Assembly: GCA_030642325.1 (NCBI GenBank)
Contig: DAOWNY010000130.1
Span: forward strand, 1 to 5,370
Length of the DNA: 5,370 nucleotides
Reading direction: 5' to 3'
Source: Deltaproteobacteria bacterium
Lineage (GTDB): Bacteria > Desulfobacterota > DAOWNY01
The translations under genes and the position numbers were made by a program. The notes beneath the pieces are model-generated. The model ran no database searches. It worked only from the letters and a program-made list of their open reading frames with translations, and was not told the DNA's origin. This document shows, piece after piece, positions 1 through 5,274 of this stretch (the stretch's first letter is position 1; the number at the start of each line of letters is the position of its first letter).

Positions 1-44
1 AAAGCAGCGGTCTTAAGATAAGATTCAAGGTAATAGATTCCAGG

Positions 45-1175
45 TTATTCCCAGTAAACATACCTGGCCTTTCCGTAGGGAACTCTGACCACGGACTGAT
101 ACACATCAAGGTGTGATTTGGCTAATATTGACCAACCAACATCATTTTTAACATAAGCCCGGATATTTTCACGCAAAGATTGGGCAATCTTCTTATCATT
201 AAGAATCGTTTTTATTTTATCCAGGTATTCCTGTCTGGTTGAGCAGGCATATCCTCCCCGGCTCTTCTTCAGAATTGATTTGAAGGCAGGAAGATCGGAG
301 GTGATAACCGGCTTGCTAAAGGCAAAGCACTGGGCCATAATTCCGCTTTGCGCTCCCAGTTCGTAAGGTAATATGACCACGTCGCTGGTAGAGACAATGG
401 TGTCAAAAGTATGCTGAGGAAACTGGCCACGCAGAACCATTATTTGGTCGCTGACCGGTGAGTTGTTGATGGCCTCAAAAAATTTGTGTTGATATTCTCT
501 GAATTCGAGACCCCGGGATTTTCCTGCGATTAATAAAACCACATCGTCCATTGATTCACAGATTTCCGGGAACCATTCCACCACCCTATGGAAACCTTTG
601 GTGGGCCGGAAGTAGCCGCATAAAAGAATCACTTTTTTCCCCTCCAGTCCCAGACTGTGCTTGGCACCCGGGATGGGTGGCAATTCCCGGACTCCGTGAG
701 GGATAACGTGTATCTTTTCCTCCTGTCCGAAATGGCGGACCAAGGTTTTTTTTTGATCATTTTCATGCACAATAATTGCGGAACTTTCACCCACCACGAT
801 TCGCAGGATTACTTTGTCAGCGTCAGCCAACCGGCTGGAAACGGTGTGGAGGGTAGTTACTACGGGTTCTCCTGCAATTTTGCAGCGAATGATAAATTCG
901 GTGATCTGAACCCCCCTTTGCGAGCCATAAAGTCCGTATTCATGCTGAATGTGTATTACGTCGGGGGTGATCTTGTCGCAGATACTAAATATTTCAGACC
1001 CCAAGGAGTTGTTTTCAGGTGAAAAAACGGGGAAAACGTTTTCTCCCTGGGCACCAATTTGGCTGACAACAAATGTTTCGTTATGATTTTTTTTTAAGGC
1101 CTCATTCAAATAAGAAGTATATGTTCCTATGCCGCATTCAATGGGCGGATAAGTTGAGATGAAGGCTATTCTCAT
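45..1175 (-). CDS. GT4-type glycosyltransferase (group 1), last gene of the GH130 cluster
   Basis: 376-residue cytoplasmic GT-B fold glycosyltransferase that probably moves a sugar (perhaps mannose, inferred only from its neighbours) from a nucleotide-sugar donor. Seen: an N-terminal strand and Gly-rich acceptor loop (MRIAFISTYPP, then CGIGTY at about 14-19), the IQHEYGLYG segment (76-84), a TTLHT strand (107-111), and HVIPHGV (156-162) before the C-terminal Rossmann domain. That domain opens with LLCGYFRPTKGF (184-195) and has the donor-site region LPYELGAQSGI (269-279) followed by A(F)SKPVITS. The usual GT4 E-x7-E pair keeps only the first Glu (E272); the position eight residues on is Met280, in a QSG-type variant of the motif. 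No signal peptide or membrane segment is visible. The start is ATG with GGGAG 8 nt upstream, and an ATG further up is closed at once by TAA. It starts 38 nt after the preceding GH130 stop, so it is probably co-transcribed. Family is sure; donor and acceptor are unknown. Confidence 0.9.
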   Translation of the reverse strand: MRIAFISTYPPIECGIGTYTSYLNEALKKNHNETFVVSQIGAQGENVFPVFSPENNSLGSEIFSICDKITPDVIHIQHEYGLYGSQRGVQITEFIIRCKIAGEPVVTTLHTVSSRLADADKVILRIVVGESSAIIVHENDQKKTLVRHFGQEEKIHVIPHGVRELPPIPGAKHSLGLEGKKVILLCGYFRPTKGFHRVVEWFPEICESMDDVVLLIAGKSRGLEFREYQHKFFEAINNSPVSDQIMVLRGQFPQHTFDTIVSTSDVVILPYELGAQSGIMAQCFAFSKPVITSDLPAFKSILKKSRGGYACSTRQEYLDKIKTILNDKKIAQSLRENIRAYVKNDVGWSILAKSHLDVYQSVVRVPYGKARYVYWE

Positions 1176-1213
1176 TTATGCTGCTCCCATTTTTAAGTAA
1201 ATAGTTATTGGTG

Positions 1214-2257
1214 TTAAAGGGAACTGATAATGTCGTCAGTATTGCACTGCGCAACACAGACAGTTTCATCGCAGGCACCGTAATAAATAAAGAGCTGTCC
1301 ATTGTCTTTTTGAACAATGCCGTTGGAAAAGATTACATTTGGGAAGAAGCCGCTGGTTTCATAAGATTCTTCGGGGGAGAGGATCGGTGTTTTCCCCCGT
1401 TTAATCACTATGGATGGTTCTTTTAAGTCGAGGAGCACCGGAAACAGGGAGTATATCTGATCCCTGCCCTTGGCATGATAGATTTCCAGCCAGCCCCGGG
1501 GTGTTTTTATCGGGGCCGGGCCCCCGCCGACTTTCATCTCTTCCCATATAATATTCCTGGGCCGGAGGATGCATTGGTGATTGCCCCAGTGCAAAAGATC
1601 CGGTGATTCTCCGGACCAGATGGAGGGCAAACCGAATCCCTCATTATTGGGGCGGTGGAGGGCGTGGTATTTTCCGTTTATTTTTTCGGGAAAGATTGAT
1701 ACGTCCTTGTTCTGGGGAGGAAAGATGATGCCCTTGCGTTCAAGATTGATAAAATCCGTAGTAGTGGCCAGGGCGGTGGCAAAGCCGTCGCCGGATACTA
1801 CGGTATAGTTGATATAAAAAATTCCGTCAATTTGGGTGACTCGTGCGTCTTCCACGCCAAAGCATTCGCTTTCCCGGCAGGGGTAGATAAACGGTTCATC
1901 CTCCACAGTAAAATTTATCCCGTCCCGGCTGCGGGCCAGTCGGATGTGACTCATGGTGGACAAATAATCCCTGCCCTGATAAACCACTCCCCTGGTATCT
2001 TTTAATTGTACCTCCGGGTCGTCAACCTTTACTTCCAGAACTTCCGGGTATCCCCGACCGGATTGGAAACGGAAGTAGGGAACCGCCCTGTATCCCTCTT
2101 TACCGGGGCAGTCCTCCGCAACCCTCAGCAGAAGAATTATTTCATCACCGAATTTGATTGCCCCCGGATTAAAGGCGCCTCTCACCCTGTATCGATGATG
2201 GGACGGTTTGACCATTGCAGGAGTTATGATGGGATTGGCCGGGTGTCGCTTTATCAT
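1214..2257 (-). CDS. GH130 family beta-mannoside phosphorylase/mannosidase-like protein (third in operon, divergent subtype)
   Basis: 347-residue five-bladed beta-propeller enzyme of family GH130, whose characterised members phosphorolyse (or in some subgroups hydrolyse) beta-mannosides in the cytoplasm. Seen: RHPANPIITP at the N-terminus, FNPGAI (29-34), LLLRVAE (42-48), FGVEDARVT (133-141) carrying the Asp (D137) that the family uses as proton donor, NKDVSIFPEKINGKY (183-197), HRP (201-203), GWLEIYHAKG (255-264) and the C-terminal FIYYGACD (323-330). It differs from its two neighbours in being about 36 residues longer, mainly in the first third, in having EDAR where the middle paralogue has EDPR, and in LHRP where they have LDRP. 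It is therefore probably a different GH130 subgroup rather than a recent copy. Start ATG has GAGGAG 8 nt upstream and overlaps the upstream stop as ATGA, suggesting translational coupling. Phosphorylase versus hydrolase, and the linkage cleaved, cannot be settled by eye. Confidence 0.92.
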   Translation of the reverse strand: MIKRHPANPIITPAMVKPSHHRYRVRGAFNPGAIKFGDEIILLLRVAEDCPGKEGYRAVPYFRFQSGRGYPEVLEVKVDDPEVQLKDTRGVVYQGRDYLSTMSHIRLARSRDGINFTVEDEPFIYPCRESECFGVEDARVTQIDGIFYINYTVVSGDGFATALATTTDFINLERKGIIFPPQNKDVSIFPEKINGKYHALHRPNNEGFGLPSIWSGESPDLLHWGNHQCILRPRNIIWEEMKVGGGPAPIKTPRGWLEIYHAKGRDQIYSLFPVLLDLKEPSIVIKRGKTPILSPEESYETSGFFPNVIFSNGIVQKDNGQLFIYYGACDETVCVAQCNTDDIISSL

Positions 2258-3183
2258 ATTAATGTCTCCTCGATCAATTTATTGAGATCGACGGTGGCGA
2301 CACATAAGGAGGTATCTGCCCCGCCGTAATATATTTTTACCTGCTTATCCGGCTCGACAATGGCGCCGCAAGCAAAGACTACGTTATTTACATCTCCGAC
2401 CCGTTCGTAGTCCATCCGGGGCGAGAGGATGGCTTCATCGCAGCGGGCGATAACCCGACCGGGATTTTCCAGTTCCATCAGGACTGTTCCCATTCGATAA
2501 ATGGGCCCGCTGGAGGTCATTTTAAAGCCGTGATATATCTCCAGCCATCCCTGATCGGTTTTAATGGGCGGAGCGGACGCCCCTATACGATCAGCGTCCC
2601 AATATCCCGGTCGGGGCTCTATGAGGGGAGAGTGATGCCCCCAGTGAATCAGATCATCCGAATAGGAGATCCAGATACAGCCGCTATTAAAACTACCCAG
2701 GGGACGATCCAGCCGGGCGTATCGTCCGTTGATCTTTTCGGGAAAAAGCACACCATCCTTATTCCCAGGCTCCGAGATGATGCCGATTCGTTTGTAAGTT
2801 TTAAAATTTTTAGTTTTGGCAATTACGATTCTGGATCCGTATGGGGATGCAGCAGTGTAGAGAACGTAATAAGTCTCGTCAAGAAAAGTGACCCGGGGGT
2901 CCTCCAGGCCGCTGCTCTCATAGGTAGCAAAAGGACCGGTTTTTGCCGGCATCATTACCGGTTCCGGGTCCACCTCAAAATGATATCCGTCATCACCCCG
3001 GGCCAAAGCTAAAAGGGAGTAGCCTTGTTGCCCTTCCACCCTGAGGAGGATCAAATACTCATCGTCTATTTTCACAGGGGATCCGTTAAAGACCGTATTG
3101 CAACGGAACGGAATATCCTCAATGGTTAATATTGGATTCCCTTCCCATCGGTGCAACAAGTCGGGCCCGCGCTTTTTTGCCAT
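2254..3183 (-). CDS. GH130 family beta-mannoside phosphorylase-like protein (second in operon, motif-complete)
   Basis: 309-residue GH130 protein, a normal length for the short members of the family. It has every motif I would look for: HRWEGNPILT (11-20), VFNGSPVK (31-38), LLRVEG (46-51), GLEDPRVTF (92-100) with the presumed proton-donor Asp D95, NKDGVLFPEK (141-150), NGRYARLDRP (152-161) with Arg residues of the kind that bind phosphate, GWLEIYHG (212-219) with H218, and IYYGGAD (284-290). It is thus the best candidate for an active phosphorylase in the cluster. It is colinear with the upstream paralogue: counting by eye, about 67 of the first 161 residues are identical without gaps, which indicates tandem duplication. 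Start ATG has AAGGAG 7 nt upstream, lying inside the end of the preceding gene, only 1 nt after that gene's stop; its own stop overlaps the next start (ATGA). Cytoplasmic, no signal peptide. The exact substrate is unknown. Confidence 0.93.
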   Translation of the reverse strand: MAKKRGPDLLHRWEGNPILTIEDIPFRCNTVFNGSPVKIDDEYLILLRVEGQQGYSLLALARGDDGYHFEVDPEPVMMPAKTGPFATYESSGLEDPRVTFLDETYYVLYTAASPYGSRIVIAKTKNFKTYKRIGIISEPGNKDGVLFPEKINGRYARLDRPLGSFNSGCIWISYSDDLIHWGHHSPLIEPRPGYWDADRIGASAPPIKTDQGWLEIYHGFKMTSSGPIYRMGTVLMELENPGRVIARCDEAILSPRMDYERVGDVNNVVFACGAIVEPDKQVKIYYGGADTSLCVATVDLNKLIEETLI

Positions 3184-3184
3184 A

Positions 3185-4120
3185 TTAAAACTCCTTACTG
3201 CTTTCCATACAGGTTTTTACTATTTCCGACAATTTCGTGGTGCCCACGCATAAACAGTTATCAGCAGCAGCGTAATAAATTTTTATCTCGCCGTTTTCCT
3301 CTAAAATTGCACCGGAAGAAAAGACTACGTTGCTTAAATCACCGATTCGCTCGTAATTCTCCCGGGGGGAAATGATGGGAATATTGCTGCGCGCGATGAC
3401 TCTGCAGGGGTTATCCATGTCCAGGATTGCTGCTCCCATACGGGTTATGGGGCCGCCGGAGGTTTTTTTTATGCCGTAATATCCCAAGAGCCAGCCTTCT
3501 TTAATCTTGATGGGGGGAAAAGTGCATCCCACCAGGTGGGAGTCCCAGAATCCAGGCCGGGGGGACAGCAATGCCTTGCTTTCGCCCCAGGTTAAAAGAT
3601 TTTTTGAGTAACTGATCCATATTCGTCCGCCAACTGAGGGCCGGTCCAGCCGGGCGTATCTTCCGTTGAATTTGCATGGGAAAAGTGCTCCGCCTTTGGT
3701 TTCCGGTTCGGAAATTACTCCAAGTTTTTCTACTGTCTTGAAGTCATCGGTAACCGCCAGGCACAGCAAGAAACCATGATGGCCCAAACCAAGATAAACG
3801 ATATAATACCGTCCATCCATGAAGGTTATTCTAGTCTCCCGTACTCCCCTTGTCTCAAAAACCCGAAATGGTTCATCAGTGGAAGGGAATATAAAGGGAG
3901 TTTTATCGACATCGAAATAATAACCATCTTCGCTTTTGGCTATGTGAATGAATGTTTTTCCCTCAAGATTCTCCATGGCAATCAGCAGAATATAGACACC
4001 ATCTTTTTTCACTGCCCCGGCACTGTATATGTTGTTGGTGGTAAAGGGCAAATTATTCAGGGTAATAGCCGGATTGCCCTCCCACCGGCGTACGATGTCG
4101 TGTCGAAATTTTCTTGGCAT
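3185..4120 (-). CDS. GH130-like protein with substituted active-site residues (first in operon; possible pseudoenzyme)
   Basis: 311-residue GH130 fold protein, paralogous to the next gene (RRWEGNPAIT 11-20, DGYYFDVD 65-72, FNGRYARLDRP 151-161, RVIARSN 240-246 and IYYAAAD 281-287 all align). Key positions differ from both neighbours: GVRETR (92-97) replaces G(L/V)ED(P/A)R, so the presumed proton-donor Asp is Glu95; LLIAME (45-50) replaces LLRVE, losing the Arg; TKGGALFPCK replaces NKDGVLFPEK, losing the Asp and Glu; GWLLGYYG (209-216) replaces GWLEIYHG, losing the Glu and the His. The reading frame is uninterrupted, so the protein is apparently maintained. I chose the ATG at 4118-4120 because GGGAG lies 9 nt upstream and it matches the paralogue's N-terminus. 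A GTG at 4183 would add 21 residues (NRYLILNR...) encoded partly by an intergenic repeat, with no ribosome site. It may be inactive, regulatory, or altered in specificity. Confidence 0.88.
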   Translation of the reverse strand: MPRKFRHDIVRRWEGNPAITLNNLPFTTNNIYSAGAVKKDGVYILLIAMENLEGKTFIHIAKSEDGYYFDVDKTPFIFPSTDEPFRVFETRGVRETRITFMDGRYYIVYLGLGHHGFLLCLAVTDDFKTVEKLGVISEPETKGGALFPCKFNGRYARLDRPSVGGRIWISYSKNLLTWGESKALLSPRPGFWDSHLVGCTFPPIKIKEGWLLGYYGIKKTSGGPITRMGAAILDMDNPCRVIARSNIPIISPRENYERIGDLSNVVFSSGAILEENGEIKIYYAAADNCLCVGTTKLSEIVKTCMESSKEF

Positions 4121-4129
4121 TACTTTAAT

Positions 4130-4134
4130 CTCCC
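4130..4134 (-). promoter_or_regulatory. Shine-Dalgarno site (GGGAG) fixing the start of the first GH130 gene
   Basis: GGGAG on the minus strand, 9 nt before the ATG at 4118-4120. It favours this ATG over the upstream in-frame GTG at 4183, which has no comparable site and lies within a repeat arm. Confidence 0.65.
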
Positions 4135-4176
4135 ACAGGATAAATCTATCTGTTGATCTGTTGAGTATTAGGTATC

Positions 4177-4192
4177 TGTTCACAGTTCACGG
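4177..4192. repeat. Left arm of outer degenerate inverted repeat (TTCACAGTTCACGG type)
   Basis: TGTTCACAGTTCACGG contains two copies of a GTTCAC unit and is nearly the reverse complement of 4543-4559 (CCGTGAACCGTGAACGG), with two mismatches over the 16 shared bases. The two arms bracket about 350 bp without a convincing gene. The arm ends about 55 bp before the start of the first GH130 gene. Short GTTCACG-type repeats like this recur between genes in some Clostridia, as I recall; whether they do so in this genome cannot be seen here. Confidence 0.5.
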
Positions 4193-4218
4193 TTTGTGCA
4201 GTTAACTTTTTTCCTGAA

Positions 4219-4231
4219 TTGAGCGCTTAGC
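4219..4231. repeat. Left arm of inner inverted repeat (TTGAGCGCTTAGC)
   Basis: TTGAGCGCTTAGC matches the reverse complement of 4364-4376 (GCTAATCGCTCAA) at 12 of 13 positions. A further related unit, CAGCTATTAGCC, lies at 4242-4253 and contains the small palindrome GCTA-T-TAGC. The inner pair sits inside the outer GTTCACG pair, giving a nested layout. Confidence 0.5.
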
Positions 4232-4363
4232 CTTTAGCAGTCAGCTATTAGCCAAAATGATTACAGGATGTTTTGCTGTTACATACTTTTAACCCATTGG
4301 GTGTTATTTCAAGCTACCCGTAATACCTCGGTTTTATAAAAGCTAAACGTTTGTGTGCTGACA

Positions 4364-4376
4364 GCTAATCGCTCAA
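4364..4376. repeat. Right arm of inner inverted repeat (GCTAATCGCTCAA)
   Basis: Reverse-complement partner of 4219-4231 (12 of 13 bases). Together with the preceding bases it forms GACAGCTAATCGC, which also resembles the direct unit GTCAGCTATTAGCC at 4240-4253, so the same short monomer appears about three times in 150 bp. Confidence 0.5.
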
Positions 4377-4415
4377 CTTAACTATTGGTAAAAACTTAGG
4401 ATCTAAGATGTAATC

Positions 4416-4580
4416 ATGAGTTCTTCTTTTAAATATTTAGAAGCCTTGAACAATTTAAAAGAATTTGCGGGCACTGATTCCAAAATTGGAACCGATATCA
4501 AACATGTTTTTTATCGTTATAAAGTTCATTTCACTGAAAAACCCGTGAACCGTGAACGGTTACAGCTGCTCAGGAGGTAA
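4416..4580 (+). CDS. Possible small ORF of 54 residues, unrecognised (low support)
   Basis: An ATG-started plus-strand frame beginning MSSSFKYLEALNNLKEF and ending in a basic tail NRERLQLLRR. It runs against the operon. No convincing Shine-Dalgarno lies at normal spacing (TTAGGA is about 14 nt upstream). The last part (from about residue 43) is encoded by the outer repeat arm at 4543-4559, which argues that the present end is an accident of repeat insertion or that the whole frame is fortuitous. The first 40 residues have a plausible helical composition (LEALNNLKEFAG), so it could be the N-terminal remnant of a former gene. I do not recognise a family. Confidence 0.2.
   Translation: MSSSFKYLEALNNLKEFAGTDSKIGTDIKHVFYRYKVHFTEKPVNRERLQLLRR
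4543..4559. repeat. Right arm of outer inverted repeat (CCGTGAACCGTGAACGG)
   Basis: Two tandem CCGTGAA units, the reverse-complement partner of 4177-4192. Just beyond it, CAGTCAGAATTCAG (4581-4594) contains the palindrome CTGAATTC-like core CAGAATTC(A)G and has a short echo, CCTGAATT, at 4213-4220 next to the left arm. The whole 4177-4594 stretch is therefore a repeat-rich intergenic patch. Confidence 0.5.
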
Positions 4581-4643
4581 CAGTCAGAATTCAGAAATGG
4601 CTTTAGCCGCTCCTTTTTTAAACTTTTTTGTTTATTGGCATGT

Positions 4644-4826
4644 CTAAAAAAAGATCGTATCCTCCCTGATCCTCAGGAGTAATCCCATACGCCCCAGTTG
4701 TTTAAAGCCAACGTTTTTGATGGTATGCGGATAAAATAAATTGGTGAGTTTTTTTGCCAAATAATCAAGTCTTGATCCGGCGATGGCTGCCTCGGCGGGT
4801 TCTATTTCATTCCGGCTTCCGAGTAA
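4644..4826 (-). pseudogene. Startless 60-codon open stretch, unrecognised; possible gene remnant
   Basis: A minus-strand frame bounded upstream by TAA (4827-4829) and ending at TAG (4644-4646), with protein-like content: RNEIEPAEAAIAGSRLDYLA, then KKLTNLFYPHTIKNVGFKQL, ending RIREDTIFF. It has no ATG, GTG or TTG near its beginning and no ribosome site; the first ATG is internal, giving only about 14 residues. It lies immediately downstream of the strong promoter at 4841-4869, so it would be transcribed as part of the leader. Composition looks more like real protein than chance, suggesting a decayed gene that lost its 5' end. No family recognised, and chance openness over 60 codons cannot be excluded. 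Confidence 0.3.
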
Positions 4827-4840
4827 TTACTGTTTTTCGT

Positions 4841-4869
4841 AGTATAGACGAAAGATTGTTGCGTGTCAA
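4841..4869 (-). promoter_or_regulatory. Near-consensus housekeeping promoter pointing toward the GH130 operon
   Basis: On the minus strand, TTGACA (4864-4869, perfect -35) is followed by a 17-nt spacer and TATACT (4841-4846, five of six to TATAAT). Transcription would start near 4834 and run left. The first intact gene downstream begins at 4120, so if this is the operon promoter the leader is about 710 nt and includes the startless ORF and the inverted repeats. It could instead be the promoter of a gene now lost. I found no equally good promoter closer to the operon. Confidence 0.6.
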
Positions 4870-5078
4870 CGTTACAGTCGGGATATGATTGTGTGAAGGT
4901 TAATTGATAACGATGGAAATAACCATTCACGGCTTAATGTTAACCATTTATTGCCGGATGCCTGACGAAATCACGCTGTTGACGGACATTTTCAAACCTT
5001 TACAGCAGGTTGTTCAATGAGTGAATTTCCCTGAGGAATTTCTTCTTTATCCTGCTCTCGGTAAGCCGGAATCATTAA
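4870..5078. other. Stretch without an intact gene between promoter and OLD-type remnant
   Basis: I see no complete gene here. A plus-strand frame starts with ATG at 4913 (MEITIHGLMLTIYCRMPDEI...) and stops at TGA 5018-5020 after 35 residues. The same frame then reopens as VNFPEEFLLYPALGKPES to a TAA at 5096-5098. The opposite strand also has an open run (LMIPAYREQDKEEIPQGNSL...) in the frame of the neighbouring ATPase remnant. Both are short, have no good ribosome site, and cannot both be genuine. Confidence 0.35.
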
Positions 5079-5274
5079 CTATCTACCCGCCTTTTTAACC
5101 TTTCTCAACTCTGGATTTCCCATTATTGTAAAATCATCTTCCTCAAGCCGTAGCCACTCCCCACTTTGTGTCCCAAGACAAAACGTATTGCATCCACGAT
5201 GGTCGTTTTTCCGGAATCATTTTCGCCAATCAGAACATTCAATCAGGATTAAAAGCTACTGCCCTGTCACGCAT
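5079..5274 (-). pseudogene. Frameshifted N-terminal fragment of an OLD-family ATPase/nuclease
   Basis: Translating the minus strand across frames gives RAVAFNPD, then NVLIGENDSGKTTIVDAIRF followed by VLG, then QSGEWLRLEEDDF. This is the N-terminal Walker A region (GENDSGKTT) and following segment of OLD-type ATP-dependent endonucleases, AAA proteins that act on DNA and are often linked to phage defence. The pieces lie in different frames. A single base appears missing near 5241 (GATTGAATG where GATTTGAATG would restore the reading), and another near 5170 (GGGACACAA where GGAACACAA would restore it). After EEDDF the frame continues TIMGNPELRKVKKAGR and stops at 5079-5081; that part no longer resembles the family. 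The usual first strand (xxIxNFRxxxx) is also missing or scrambled. The Walker B, D-loop and Toprim parts are absent, so it is a dead remnant of about 65 codons out of an expected several hundred. Family assignment rests on the Walker A context and RLEEDDF. Confidence 0.75.

Noticed and set aside
657..1022. 121-codon plus-strand open frame
   Set aside because: It lies entirely opposite the well-supported GT4 gene and has no family features; it is a shadow of that gene's codon pattern.
2530..3012. 160-codon plus-strand open frame
   Set aside because: Fully antisense to the motif-complete GH130 gene, with unconvincing composition and no homology I recognise. The other plus-strand frames at 1208, 1581, 2006, 3151 and 3776 are rejected for the same reason.
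4121..4183. N-terminal extension of the first GH130 from a GTG at 4183
   Set aside because: It has no Shine-Dalgarno, overlaps a repeat arm, and is absent from the colinear paralogue; the ATG at 4118-4120 with GGGAG is better.
4292..4302. ACCCA-T-TGGGT palindrome as a possible operator
   Set aside because: Perfect but only 5 bp per arm, with no promoter of quality around it; expected by chance in this length.
4598..4630. GGCTTTAGCC followed by T-rich sequence as a plus-strand terminator
   Set aside because: The stem is only 4 bp with a 2-nt loop and no gene upstream on that strand is convincing.
4644..4690. Minus-strand hairpin (CTCCTGA-GGA-TCAGGGAG) followed by a T-run as a possible terminator
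   Set aside because: The stem has a bulge and lies about 9 nt before the TTTTTTT, too far for a normal intrinsic terminator, and it is inside the open frame.
5022..5045. GAATTTCC-CTGA-GGAATTTC as a hairpin
   Set aside because: On checking the complement, the central bases of the arms do not pair; it is only an apparent palindrome.
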